Below are positions 42,659 to 50,916 of a DNA stretch of 64,000 nt, in pieces. Location of the stretch: NCBI RefSeq assembly GCF_004028635.1, contig NZ_ML138678.1, positions 930,001 to 994,000 on the forward strand, given 5' to 3'. Under the pieces are notes generated by a model. That model saw only the letters and a program-made list of their open reading frames with translations. It was not told where the DNA came from and did no database searches. Each line of letters opens with the position of its first letter. Position 1 is the first letter of the stretch. This DNA is from Streptomyces cyaneus (GTDB taxonomy: Bacteria; Actinomycetota; Actinomycetes; Streptomycetales; Streptomycetaceae). The position numbers were made by a program, and so were the translations under genes.

Positions 42659-43975
42659 ATGAACCCTCGTCGTAGTAACAGTTCGCTCCCCAGGACGGGC
42701 CGGTCGGCCTACGGGGTGGCGACCGCTGCTGTTCTGCTGCTCATACCCCTGGTCGTGCTGCTCGGCGGCACCTGGCTCCAGGAGTTCCTCAACTTCGGCG
42801 CCGGCGTCCTGTCGCTCGTCTGCCTCACCTGCTCGGTGATCTGGGGCCTCGTCGCCCAGGACCGGATGATCCTCAACACCCGCCAGCGGATCATCGCGCA
42901 GGGCATCCACCGGGTGACGGCCGTGGCCTCGATCGCGTTCCTCCTGGTGCACATCGGCGTGAAGCTGGCACTGGACCACGCCAGCCCGATCGCCGCCCTG
43001 ATCCCGTTCAGCCTCGTGTTCTTCGGCGGCGACGAGATCCCGGGCAGCGCCTTCCTCATCGGCCTGGGCTCCCTGGCCGCCCTGCTCATGATCTTCGTGG
43101 GCGTCACCGGCGCCCTGCGCAACCAGTTCGCCTCCCCGGCGCCGGTCGCCGCCCGCTGGCGCGCGATGCACATGCTGGCCTACCCGGCCTGGTGCGCGGC
43201 CCTGATCCACGGCCTGTTCGCCGGCCGCCCCGCGAAGACGTTCTTCATGGTCTGCTACGAGCTGTGCGTGGTCGCCGTCGCCGCGGCCCTCGCGCTGCGC
43301 GCCTCCCCGCGCCCCGTCAAGCGCAAGTTCGCCGACCGGCTCGCCCAGATCATCGGCAACGAGCCGGGGGCGCGCGAGGACCTGGAGGAGAGCCGCGCCC
43401 GGGCGGCGTCCGGGTCCGCGCTGCCGGGCTACGAGAACCAGCGCCCGTCACGGTCGGCGCGCGACGAGCGGACGGGCCCCCTGCCCGGCATGCCCTCCCA
43501 GGCCCCCGCCTCGGCGGAATCCACGGGCGGCTTCGCCGCCGCCTACCGCGCGGTCTCACCCCGCTCCCAGGGCCGGCAGCAGCCCTACATGGCCGACCAG
43601 ACCTCACGCATGGACCTGCCCCTGGACATGCAGCCGACGGAGGCGATCCCACGCATCGACGGCTCGGGCAGCACCTCGGGCAGCTGGCCGATCCCCTCCC
43701 CGCCGCCCGTGGGCGAGGCGCCCCCGTCGTCCTACGACCCGCTCAACGACACGGGATACAACATCCCGGTCTATGGCAATTCGGGCGCCGCGGGCTACGG
43801 CTCGAGTGATGTGTACGACACCTCTGAGACGAACGCCGTCTTCGGTACGTACAACCAGAACGACACGTACAACAACAGCGGTCCCGCCACTGAAACATTC
43901 CCCGGTGCCTCCTACGACTTCGACGCACCGGGTTCGGGCGAACCTTGGAACACGCCTTCCGGAGGCTTTAAGTGA
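42659..43975 (+). CDS. Ferric-reductase-like bis-haem membrane protein
   Basis: A 438-residue membrane protein with about six to seven hydrophobic helices in the first 215 residues and a long polar, low-complexity C-terminal tail rich in G, N, S and Y. Two histidine pairs, H84-x13-H98 and H171-x12-H184, lie in helices, the spacing used by ferric reductase/NOX-type proteins to hold two b haems across the membrane. It lacks the FAD/NAD module usually fused to such proteins. ATG at 42659 follows GGAG. It overlaps the NuoF-like gene by 4 bp (GTGA), so the two likely form one electron-transfer complex. Confidence 0.82.
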   Translation: MNPRRSNSSLPRTGRSAYGVATAAVLLLIPLVVLLGGTWLQEFLNFGAGVLSLVCLTCSVIWGLVAQDRMILNTRQRIIAQGIHRVTAVASIAFLLVHIGVKLALDHASPIAALIPFSLVFFGGDEIPGSAFLIGLGSLAALLMIFVGVTGALRNQFASPAPVAARWRAMHMLAYPAWCAALIHGLFAGRPAKTFFMVCYELCVVAVAAALALRASPRPVKRKFADRLAQIIGNEPGAREDLEESRARAASGSALPGYENQRPSRSARDERTGPLPGMPSQAPASAESTGGFAAAYRAVSPRSQGRQQPYMADQTSRMDLPLDMQPTEAIPRIDGSGSTSGSWPIPSPPPVGEAPPSSYDPLNDTGYNIPVYGNSGAAGYGSSDVYDTSETNAVFGTYNQNDTYNNSGPATETFPGASYDFDAPGSGEPWNTPSGGFK

Positions 43976-45582
43976 ACGAGGCCCTGCCCGACGTGCCCGA
44001 AGTCCGCGTGGTCGGTCTTCCCCAGCTCACGTCGGGCTTCGACCTTGTCGAAAGACTCGATCTGCCCATGCATCTGAAGGTGCACGGGCCGCTCGAACCG
44101 ATGGGCGGCGAGCAACTCGCGAAACTCGCCGAGAACATCAACCTCAAGGGCCGCGGCGGCGCGGGCTTCCCCTTCCACAAGAAGCTGCGCTCGGTCGCCG
44201 AGGCGGCGATCAAGCGCGGCGTACGGCCGGTCGTCGTCGTCAACGGCAGTGAGGACGAACCGGCCTGCCGCAAGGACACGGTGATGATCAACCGTGCTCC
44301 GCATCTCATCCTGGACGGCGCGCTGCTGTGCGCCGAGGCCCTCGGTGCCCGCACGCTCGTGGTGGCGGTCACCCGGGAGTCCACCCAGCGCTCCATGGAG
44401 GCCGCCCTCGCCGAACGCGGCCTCAGCAACAGCCGCCGCTCCGCTCTACGCGCGTTCGTGCAGCGCAACCCGGTGCGCATGGTCACCGGCGCCGCCGCCT
44501 CCGTGATCCGCTCCATCGACGGCGGCCCGGCGATCCCCTCCGGCCGCAAGGTCAGCGCCTCGCAGAACGGCGTCGGCGGCGCCCCGACCCTGCTGTCCAA
44601 CGCCGAGACGTTCGCGCAGCTGGCGATCGCCGCCCGCATCGGCCCGGAGCGCTACGGCAACACCGGTCTCTACGACGAGCCGGGCACCGTCATGCTCACG
44701 GTCTCCGGCGCGGTCGCCCGCCCCATGGTCATCGAGGTCCCCACGGGCGTGCCGCTGCGCTACGTCCTCCAGCTCGCCGGCGCCCCGCCCGTCCCGCAGG
44801 GCGTGCTGACCGGCGGCTACCACGGCAAGTGGATCGACGCGGCGACGGTCAACGAGGCGATCGTCTCCCGCAACTCCCTGGACGCGGTGGGCGGTTCGCT
44901 GGGCGCCGGCGCGATCCTGCCGATCACTCAGGAGACCTGCCCGCTGGGCGAGTCGCTGCGGGTGGCCCAGTGGCTGGCCGAGGAGAGCGCGGGCCAGTGC
45001 GGCCCCTGCTACCTCGGTCTGCCGGCCGCCGCGCGCGGCATGGAGGACATCCTCAACGGCGGTGGCCCCGCCGCCCTGGAGGCGCTCAAGCAGGTCGCCA
45101 AGAACGTGAAGCGGCGCGGCGCGTGCTCGCACCCGGACGGCTCCGCGATGTTCCTGGAGTCGACCATCAAGGCGTTCACCGACGACCTTGCGGCACACGT
45201 CCTCGGCAATGGCTGCGGACGGCCCGTGGAGGGCGTTCTGCCGCTCTTCGAGGGCGGCAGGGCACCGTCGGGCATTCCTGGCGGCGCCGAGGCGGAGGAG
45301 AACGGCCCCAGCCGCCAGAAGATCTACGTCGACTGGACGCTGTGCCGCGGCCACGGCCTGTGCGCGGACATCCTGCCGGAGGTCTTCCAGCTCGGCGCCG
45401 ACGGCTTCCCGACCGTCGCCCAGGCGAAGGTGCCGCGCTACGCCGAGGCCAAGGCCCTGCGGGCGGTGCGCCGTTGCCCCGCCCTCGCCCTGCGCATCGA
45501 GGAGGACACGCGCTCGCAGGAGTCGTCGCGCAACCTGCCGGTCCTCTCCCAGGGCCGCGGCAGGCGCGCGTTGGGACGCTGA
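43972..45582 (+). CDS. NuoF-like NADH dehydrogenase fused to a ferredoxin domain
   Basis: A 536-residue protein. The N-terminal part has NuoF motifs (GRGGAGFPFHKKL for FMN, NGSEDEPACRKDT, SNAETFAQLA), then the SLBB region and an iron-sulfur segment ESAGQCGPC with later C in RRGACSHPDG. Only C343, C346 and the later cysteine remain: the first ligand of the usual CxxCxxC is A340. The C-terminal ferredoxin domain has C458, C464 and C502-P (CRGHGLC type), as in 3Fe-4S ferredoxins. GTG start, overlapping the membrane-protein gene. It probably passes electrons from NADH to the haems of that protein. Confidence 0.88.
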   Translation: MNEALPDVPEVRVVGLPQLTSGFDLVERLDLPMHLKVHGPLEPMGGEQLAKLAENINLKGRGGAGFPFHKKLRSVAEAAIKRGVRPVVVVNGSEDEPACRKDTVMINRAPHLILDGALLCAEALGARTLVVAVTRESTQRSMEAALAERGLSNSRRSALRAFVQRNPVRMVTGAAASVIRSIDGGPAIPSGRKVSASQNGVGGAPTLLSNAETFAQLAIAARIGPERYGNTGLYDEPGTVMLTVSGAVARPMVIEVPTGVPLRYVLQLAGAPPVPQGVLTGGYHGKWIDAATVNEAIVSRNSLDAVGGSLGAGAILPITQETCPLGESLRVAQWLAEESAGQCGPCYLGLPAAARGMEDILNGGGPAALEALKQVAKNVKRRGACSHPDGSAMFLESTIKAFTDDLAAHVLGNGCGRPVEGVLPLFEGGRAPSGIPGGAEAEENGPSRQKIYVDWTLCRGHGLCADILPEVFQLGADGFPTVAQAKVPRYAEAKALRAVRRCPALALRIEEDTRSQESSRNLPVLSQGRGRRALGR

Positions 45583-45602
45583 GTCCGGGCACGCGCGCGT
45601 GA

Positions 45603-45629
45603 AGGGGCCTTCCTCCGCGGACGGCCCCT
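45603..45629 (+). terminator. Hairpin AGGGGCC / GGCCCCT after the redox operon
   Basis: A 7-bp perfect stem with a 13-nt loop begins 20 bp after the NuoF-like stop codon and probably ends the operon transcript. Confidence 0.6.
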
Positions 45630-45660
45630 CAATCGCCCCTGAAACCAGGGGTCTCCGCAA

Positions 45661-45704
45661 ACGAAAAAGATCCCGCCGGATCAAAACCCATCCGGCGGGA
45701 TCTT
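45661..45704 (-). terminator. Terminator of tRNA-Ala copy 1
   Basis: AAGATCCCGCCGGA and TCCGGCGGGATCTT form a perfect 14-bp stem just downstream of the tRNA on the reverse strand, with a TTTCGTTT tract after it. A related stem ends the second tRNA-Ala gene. Confidence 0.85.
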
Positions 45705-45708
45705 GCTG

Positions 45709-45781
45709 TGGAGCTAAGGAGAATTGAACTCCTGACCTCCTGCATGCCATGCAGGCGCTCTACCAACTGAGCTATAGCCCC
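45709..45781 (-). tRNA. tRNA-Ala (anticodon GGC), copy 1
   Basis: The reverse strand reads GGGGCTATAGCTCAG... and folds as a complete cloverleaf: acceptor GGGGCTA/TAGCTCC with discriminator A, D-arm with TTGGTAG, anticodon stem CCTGC/GCAGG around loop ATGGCAT (GGC), and T-arm with TTCAATT. The 73 bases carry no CCA. It decodes GCC, the main alanine codon here. Identical to the copy at 47783-47855. Confidence 0.97.
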
Positions 45782-45819
45782 TTGCTTTCTTCCGGCGGGT
45801 CTCCCCGGCGGCGACGCCA

Positions 45820-45849
45820 ACATTACCGGTCGACCTCGCGCAGCACCAA
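45820..45849 (-). promoter_or_regulatory. tRNA-Ala copy 1 promoter (TTGGTG-N18-TAATGT)
   Basis: On the reverse strand, TTGGTG and TAATGT are separated by 18 bp about 39 bases upstream of the tRNA. The second tRNA-Ala copy has a related pair with the same 18-bp spacing. Confidence 0.6.
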
Positions 45850-45881
45850 ATCGTTTCCGGGCCGCGCCAATACGACCACTA

Positions 45882-47102
45882 ATGTCGGATTCCGTGACCG
45901 TGATCGCGCCCTCCGGAGTCCGCCCCCGTGTGCCGGTCGCCCTGGGCGCCTGCCTGGTCTCCTTCGCCGCGTTCTGGGTGGCCCAGCGGGCCGCGCACGT
46001 CTCGATGATCGACCTGATGGTGTACCGGGCCGAGGGCGCGACCGTAAGGGCCGGAGGCGACCTGTACGCGCTGCGGACGACGGCCGCCCGACTGCCGGCC
46101 ACCTACCCGCCGTTCGCGGCCCTGCTGTTCACCCCACTGACGTTTCTCGACACGGCGACCATGCGCACCCTGGGCACGGCCGGGAACCTCACGCTGCTCG
46201 TGGTGTTCGTCCGGCTGTCGCTGCGTCTGGTCGGGCACGCGCGCGTGGAGAGCGTGTGGTGGGTCGCGGCGGTGACCGTGTGGTGCGAGCCGGTGTGGAC
46301 GACGCTGCGGTACGGGCAGATCAACCTGCTGCTCGCCGTCCTGGTGCTGTGGGATCTGTCACGGCGTCCGGGAGAGCGCTGGGCCGGCGTCGGCCTCGGG
46401 CTCGCGGCGGCCGTCAAGCTGACGCCCGCGCTCTTCGCGGTGTTCCTGCTCCTCACCGGTGTCGTGGCCCGGCGCCGATACGGCCCAGGCGGCCCCTGGC
46501 TGCGGCACGCGCGCGTGGCGGCCGTCTGGTTCACGGGGGCGACCCTGCTGGCCGCGGCCGTACTGCCGTACGACTCCTGGCGCTTTTGGAGCCGCATGGT
46601 GTTCGCGGCGGGGCGCGTCGGGCACGCCGAGGACACCGCGAACCAGGCCCTGCGCGGCGTTCTCGCGCGACTGCTGCACACTCCGGAGCCCGGGGCCGCC
46701 TGGGTCGCCGCGGCGGCCGTGGTGGGCGTGGCAGGGCTGGGCGTGGCCGTGGCGGCGGAGTTGCGTGGGCAGCGGGCCTGGGCGGTGACCTCGTGCGCGG
46801 TCACGGCACTGCTCATCAGCCCGGTGTCCTGGTCGCACCACTGGGTGTGGGGCCTGCCGGTCGTCCTGCTCCTCGGCACGCACGCGTACCGGGCCGCCGC
46901 CGTGAGCGCGCTGCTGGTCTTCTGCTCGTACGCCCTGTGGTGGGTGCCGCACGGCCCGGGGCGGCACGAACTGCACCAAAACGGCATCGAGTTGATGTTG
47001 TCCGCCCTCTATGGAACGGCGGGTTGCCTTTTCCTCGCGATCGCCGGGGCCGCCCTCAGGAGCCCCGGCCTCGGTCAGGCCCTGCCGAAGCTCAAGCCGT
47101 GA
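45882..47102 (+). CDS. GT87-family (DUF2029) polyprenol-linked mannosyltransferase-like protein
   Basis: A 406-residue membrane protein with about ten helices. The motif YRAEGATVRAGGDLYAL and TYPPFAALLFTPL are characteristic of actinobacterial GT87 alpha-mannosyltransferases, which take mannose from a polyprenyl phosphate outside the membrane; the acidic residue in MIDLMVYRAEG is the likely catalytic base. ATG at 45882 has no ribosome site; a TACGAC ends 5 bases before it, so the transcript may be leaderless. It sits between two tRNA-Ala genes and its product may help make lipomannan-like or glycoprotein glycans. Confidence 0.85.
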   Translation: MSDSVTVIAPSGVRPRVPVALGACLVSFAAFWVAQRAAHVSMIDLMVYRAEGATVRAGGDLYALRTTAARLPATYPPFAALLFTPLTFLDTATMRTLGTAGNLTLLVVFVRLSLRLVGHARVESVWWVAAVTVWCEPVWTTLRYGQINLLLAVLVLWDLSRRPGERWAGVGLGLAAAVKLTPALFAVFLLLTGVVARRRYGPGGPWLRHARVAAVWFTGATLLAAAVLPYDSWRFWSRMVFAAGRVGHAEDTANQALRGVLARLLHTPEPGAAWVAAAAVVGVAGLGVAVAAELRGQRAWAVTSCAVTALLISPVSWSHHWVWGLPVVLLLGTHAYRAAAVSALLVFCSYALWWVPHGPGRHELHQNGIELMLSALYGTAGCLFLAIAGAALRSPGLGQALPKLKP

Positions 47103-47108
47103 CGAAGG

Positions 47109-47342
47109 TCAAGCCGTGACGAAGGAATAGAAGCGCTTGAGCGTGCAGTGTTCTTCGAGGAGACGGCCGTAGATCGGTTCGCCCTCGAGTTCACGGTACG
47201 TCTCGATCGGATCGCCTTTTATGATCAGCGCCCGCGCGCATTCCTCGCACCAGTACTGGTAGTCGGGGTTCACCGGTTCCATGTCACGGACGATCGGCGT
47301 TCCGCTGCCGCACCAGTCGCACTTTCGCCTGTGTGCACCCAT
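47109..47342 (-). CDS. Small zinc-ribbon-like protein, 77 residues
   Basis: A 77-residue protein with C8-DWC11 and C32-EEC35 pairs (KCDWCGSGTP ... YWCEECAR), which suggests one zinc site, then LIIKGDPIETYRELEGEPIYGRLLEEHCTLKRF. ATG at 47342. It starts 3 bp after the 57-residue zinc-ribbon gene. Function unknown; both may bind nucleic acid or a protein partner. Confidence 0.75.
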   Translation of the reverse strand: MGAHRRKCDWCGSGTPIVRDMEPVNPDYQYWCEECARALIIKGDPIETYRELEGEPIYGRLLEEHCTLKRFYSFVTA

Positions 47343-47345
47343 CGA

Positions 47346-47519
47346 TCAGCTCCAGCTGTGGCCGCAGGCCGTGCACACGTAGGAAATTCCGCCGTTGTCG
47401 CCAAGGAGCTGGGCGACATGGACGGAGCCGCAGGAAGGGCAGCTGAGGCGGGTGATCGTATCCCGAGTCAATGCTGCTTCGAAGAGGTGACCGACCTCTT
47501 CGAGGATGCTCGCAGGCAT
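47346..47519 (-). CDS. Tiny zinc-ribbon protein, 57 residues
   Basis: A 57-residue protein beginning MPASILEEVGHLFEAAL and carrying two CxxC pairs, C27-PSC30 and C49-TAC52, the spacing of a zinc ribbon. ATG at 47519 follows GGGAGGGAG. The two zinc-ribbon genes are adjacent, with a 3-bp gap, and are likely co-transcribed. Function not recognised. Confidence 0.8.
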   Translation of the reverse strand: MPASILEEVGHLFEAALTRDTITRLSCPSCGSVHVAQLLGDNGGISYVCTACGHSWS

Positions 47520-47735
47520 CGCTACTCCCTCCCGTCGGGCCGCGCTCCCTTCCGGCCGTTTGATTCTGCCACGGCCGGACCAATACGGTCAGCGACGCCT
47601 CAGTACCAGTCCGGACACGGCAGCCTCCGCGACCCGTACGAACCGTGCGAACACGCACCCCAAAGCGCCTCCTGAGAGGTATACGCCTCCGAGGCCCAAG
47701 TGACTCAAGACGGACCCGAACAGTTCGGATACCAG

Positions 47736-47770
47736 AAGATCCCGCCGATCGAAGGGATCGGCGGGATCTT
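47736..47770 (-). terminator. Terminator of tRNA-Ala copy 2
   Basis: AAGATCCCGCCGATC and GATCGGCGGGATCTT form a perfect 15-bp stem with a 5-nt loop, just downstream of the second tRNA-Ala on the reverse strand. Its outer stem matches the terminator of copy 1. Confidence 0.85.
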
Positions 47771-47782
47771 GTTGTCTCGCTG

Positions 47783-47855
47783 TGGAGCTAAGGAGAATTG
47801 AACTCCTGACCTCCTGCATGCCATGCAGGCGCTCTACCAACTGAGCTATAGCCCC
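47783..47855 (-). tRNA. tRNA-Ala (anticodon GGC), copy 2
   Basis: Identical in all 73 bases to the copy at 45709-45781. Its flanks differ apart from the terminator stem, so the copies are in separate transcription units. Confidence 0.97.
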
Positions 47856-47891
47856 TGGCGTTCCTCCCGCTCGGGCGGGCGAACAAGAAGA

Positions 47892-47921
47892 ACTCTAGCC
47901 TGCGACCTGCCGGAAAGTGAA
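47892..47921 (-). promoter_or_regulatory. tRNA-Ala copy 2 promoter (TTCACT-N18-TAGAGT)
   Basis: Reverse-strand TTCACT and TAGAGT are 18 bp apart, about 37 bases upstream of the tRNA. Same spacing as copy 1. Confidence 0.55.
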
Positions 47922-47959
47922 ATCCAGGTCCCGGGTCGTCCCGGCCGGGACCTCCGGCG

Positions 47960-48637
47960 TCAGTCGTCGTCGCCGAGCACCGGCTCCGGCAGCGTGCCGG
48001 CGTTGTGCTCCAGCAGGCGCCAGCCGCGGGCGCCCTCGCCCAGGACGGACCAGCAGCAGTTGGTGAGGCCGCCGAGGCTCTCCCAGTACCGGGCCTCCAG
48101 GCCCAGGAGGCGGCCGATGGTCGTACGGATCGTGCCGCCGTGGCTGACCACGACGAGCGTGCCGTCGTCGGGGAGCTTCTCGGCGTGCCGGAGGACCACC
48201 GGGGCGGCGCGCTCGGCGACCTCGGTCTCCAGTTCGCCGCCGCCGCGGCGCACCGGCTCACCGCGCTTCCACGCGGCGTACTCCTCGCCGTACCGCTCGA
48301 TGATCTCCTCGTGCGTCAAGCCCTGCCAGACGCCCGCGTAGGTCTCGCGCAGGCCCTCGTCGTGCGTCACCTCCAGGCCGGTGAGCGCGGCCAGCTCGGC
48401 GGCCGTGTTCGCGGCGCGCTGGAGGTCGGAGGCGATGATCGCGTCGGGCTTGAGGGAGACGAGCAGCCGGGCGGCGCGGCGGGCCTGGGAGATGCCGGCC
48501 TCGGTGAGGGCGACGTCGGTGGTGCCCTGGAAGCGGCGCTCCACGTTCCAGGACGTCTGGCCGTGCCGCCACAGGATGACGCGGCGGCCCCGGCCGGGCC
48601 GGCCCGTGGTCACCTCGCCGGTGGCGCTCACCGCCAC
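47960..48637 (-). CDS. Histidine phosphatase family protein
   Basis: A 225-residue phosphoglycerate-mutase-like enzyme with R24-H25-G26 in ILWRHGQTSWN, E residue in GLRETYAGVWQGLT and the final VVSHGG histidine. Specificity is not clear. GTG start at 48637 overlaps rsfS by 10 bp, so translation is coupled. In S. coelicolor, I recall that the gene at this position was linked by protein interaction to the spore-wall synthesis complex; that is recall, not shown here. Confidence 0.9.
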   Translation of the reverse strand: MAVSATGEVTTGRPGRGRRVILWRHGQTSWNVERRFQGTTDVALTEAGISQARRAARLLVSLKPDAIIASDLQRAANTAAELAALTGLEVTHDEGLRETYAGVWQGLTHEEIIERYGEEYAAWKRGEPVRRGGGELETEVAERAAPVVLRHAEKLPDDGTLVVVSHGGTIRTTIGRLLGLEARYWESLGGLTNCCWSVLGEGARGWRLLEHNAGTLPEPVLGDDD

Positions 48638-49074
48638 TCACCACCCAGCTCGGCGGCCTCCTCCGCGGCCTGCAGCTTGGCGTGCTCCGCGGCCTTGCCG
48701 CGGGTGGCCTTGGCGTCCTCGGGCAGCTCGAGCTCGGGGCAGTCCTTCCACAGTCGCTCCAGCGCGTAGAAGACGCGCTCCTCGCTGTGCTGGACGTGCA
48801 CGACGATGTCGACGTAGTCGAGCAGCACCCAGCGGGCCTCGCGGTCGCCCTCGCGGCGCACCGGCTTGGCGCCGAGCTCCTTGAGGAGCCGCTCCTCGAT
48901 CTCGTCGACGATCGACTTGACCTGGCGGTCGTTGGGCGCGGAGGCCAGCAGGAAGGCGTCCGTGATCGACAGGACGTCGCTGACGTCGTAGGCGATGATG
49001 TCGTGCGCGAGCTTGTCGGCGGCCGCCTGGGCGGCGGTGGTGACGAGCTCGAGGGAACGGTCGGTAGCGGTCAC
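48628..49074 (-). CDS. rsfS: Ribosome silencing factor RsfS
   Basis: A 148-residue RsfS (Iojap-like) protein with KLAHDIIAYDVSDVLSITDAFLLASAPNDRQVKSI and HVQHSEERVFYALERLW, motifs that are diagnostic. It binds ribosomal protein L14 and blocks subunit joining when nutrients are poor. GTG at 49074 is the conserved start (TATDRSLELV). Downstream of nadD and the LCP gene and upstream of the histidine phosphatase, as in other Streptomyces. Confidence 0.93.
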   Translation of the reverse strand: MTATDRSLELVTTAAQAAADKLAHDIIAYDVSDVLSITDAFLLASAPNDRQVKSIVDEIEERLLKELGAKPVRREGDREARWVLLDYVDIVVHVQHSEERVFYALERLWKDCPELELPEDAKATRGKAAEHAKLQAAEEAAELGGEWR

Positions 49075-49181
49075 TACAAGGCTTTCGGTCGGCGGACACT
49101 TGACATCAAGGGTCTCACGGACCGCCGACAGCACCCCACGTGATTATCGGCTCACGTGGGGTGCCCCGGGTGTTGTGCCCG

Positions 49182-50891
49182 CTAAGAGGCCGACGGTTCG
49201 TAGTCCTGGCCGAGGACCACCGAGACGTCCGCGTTCGCGGACACGTCGCCCTTGGCGACCGCTGCGGAGGACAGGCCCAGGGTCTTGGCGACCTCGGTGG
49301 CGTTTTCCTTGTCGGCGGCGTCGGCGTAGACGACCTCGGACGTGGCCGCGGTGGACGCCGAACCGCCCTCCAGGAAGGTGAAGCCGCCGTTCAGCAGCAC
49401 GACCCGGGCCTTGTCGGTGTTGCCCTTGGCGCCGCTGGCGTTGCGGACGGACACGCGCACGGCGGCGTCCTTGTCGGGGCTCTTGGCGGTGCCGCCGAGG
49501 ACGTCCTTGACGACACTGGCGCTCGCCTGTGCGCTCAGCGTGCCGTCGGTCTGGACGGGCAGCAGGGCCGTCTTGTAGTCGCCGCCCTTGGCGAGGTCGG
49601 CGAGCTTGGCGAGGAAGGCGCCGAGGTCCTTGTCGGTCAGCGGCGGCTCGATGATCATCCCGAGCGTCTGCACGGTGGTCGTCGCACCCTGCGTGTCCGA
49701 GGTCAGCTTGCGCAGCACGGCCTGCATGACCTGCCCGAACCGCTCCAGCTGGGCGTTCGGGGCCTCGCCCGAGCCGCTGTAGGTGGCGTAGGCGACGGCC
49801 ATCTTGCCGCTGAGGGACTGGTCCTGGCCCTTGCGTACGAGGGGCGCGGCGCCCTTGGACTTGGCGGCCGGGTCGGGCACGTCGACGTTGGTGTCGACCT
49901 CGATGTTGCCGACCAGGTCGACGAGGTTCTGCAGATACGGGGTGTCCAGCCGCCAGGTGCCCTGGATCTCGGTGCCGAGGACGGTGTCGATCGCGTCGCG
50001 CGTCCCGGAGGAGCCGTCGTCGTCGACCGACTTGGCGAGGGTGGTCGTGCTGCCGTCGTCGCCGGTCAGGGCGAGGGAGTTGGGCAGCAGGACGGTGGTG
50101 CCCTGCTTGGTGGTGGTGTTGTCGACGAGCAGCGCCGTGGAGGTGCCGCCCTTCTTGGTGTTGTGCAGATGGACGACGATCACGTCCCGCTTCTGGGCGC
50201 CCACGGCCGTCGCCGTGCCCTCCTTGCTGTCGGACGACGACAGACCGGGCAGCTTCCCGGCGTACCAGAGGTAGCCGACGCCGCCGGCCGCGGCGACCGC
50301 CAGGACGACCACGAGCGCGATCACACGCGCGCGTGCCCGTCGCCGGGCCTCCTCGCGCCGCTCGGTGCGGTTCTCGGTGAACTTCAGCCAGTCGATGACG
50401 TCCTCGGAGTCCGAGTCGGGCTCCTCGACGAAGGCGAACTGCTCGGTGCGGTAGTCCCGGTCCCCCCGGTCCTGGGCCATCGGCTCCTCGACCGGCCCGG
50501 CCTGGTGCGGGATGTACGCGGTCTGCTCGGCGACGCGGTGCTGCTGCCCACTGGTGGCGGTACGGCCGTACGGGTCGTACGGCGCCGAGTGCCCGCCGGC
50601 CTGCTGCTGGTGGTGCGTGCCGGTGCCGTACGGGTCGTAGCCGGGCGTGGTCGGCTGCTGGCCGGTGTCGCCGCTGCCGTAGGGGTCGTACGGCGGGGCC
50701 GGCTGCTGTCGGCCGGTCGCGTACGGGTCGTAGCCGTACCCCTGCTGTGCGTAGGGGTCGTACGACTGCTGGGGCGGCTGCTGCGGTGGCGGGACCTGTC
50801 GGTACATCGGCCGCCCGTACTCGTCGTAGCCGACGAGTTCGTACTGGTCGGCCTCGTATCCTGCGGCCCCCGCGTCGTATCGGTCGTTCAC
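49182..50891 (-). CDS. LCP-family (LytR-CpsA-Psr) wall-polymer transferase-like protein
   Basis: A 569-residue membrane protein with a long cytoplasmic N-terminal region of repeats (YDPYG-type, rich in Q, P, Y, G), one membrane segment near residues 188-208, an LCP domain (IVVHLHNTKKGGTSTALLVDNTTTKQGTTVLLPNS) and a C-terminal LytR_C domain (RVSVRNASGAKGNTDKARVVLLNGGF). LCP proteins attach wall polymers to peptidoglycan, but the LCP core here looks short and less conserved, so enzymatic activity is uncertain. GTG at 50891 follows GAGGGG. Confidence 0.78.
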   Translation of the reverse strand: MNDRYDAGAAGYEADQYELVGYDEYGRPMYRQVPPPQQPPQQSYDPYAQQGYGYDPYATGRQQPAPPYDPYGSGDTGQQPTTPGYDPYGTGTHHQQQAGGHSAPYDPYGRTATSGQQHRVAEQTAYIPHQAGPVEEPMAQDRGDRDYRTEQFAFVEEPDSDSEDVIDWLKFTENRTERREEARRRARARVIALVVVLAVAAAGGVGYLWYAGKLPGLSSSDSKEGTATAVGAQKRDVIVVHLHNTKKGGTSTALLVDNTTTKQGTTVLLPNSLALTGDDGSTTTLAKSVDDDGSSGTRDAIDTVLGTEIQGTWRLDTPYLQNLVDLVGNIEVDTNVDVPDPAAKSKGAAPLVRKGQDQSLSGKMAVAYATYSGSGEAPNAQLERFGQVMQAVLRKLTSDTQGATTTVQTLGMIIEPPLTDKDLGAFLAKLADLAKGGDYKTALLPVQTDGTLSAQASASVVKDVLGGTAKSPDKDAAVRVSVRNASGAKGNTDKARVVLLNGGFTFLEGGSASTAATSEVVYADAADKENATEVAKTLGLSSAAVAKGDVSANADVSVVLGQDYEPSAS

Positions 50892-50916
50892 CGGTAGCCC
50901 CTCTCGGCTCACTGCC

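Noticed and set aside
45709..47855. Integrative element between two tRNA-Ala genes
   Set aside because: No integrase, excisionase or plasmid genes lie between; genes have normal composition and the tRNAs have own promoters.
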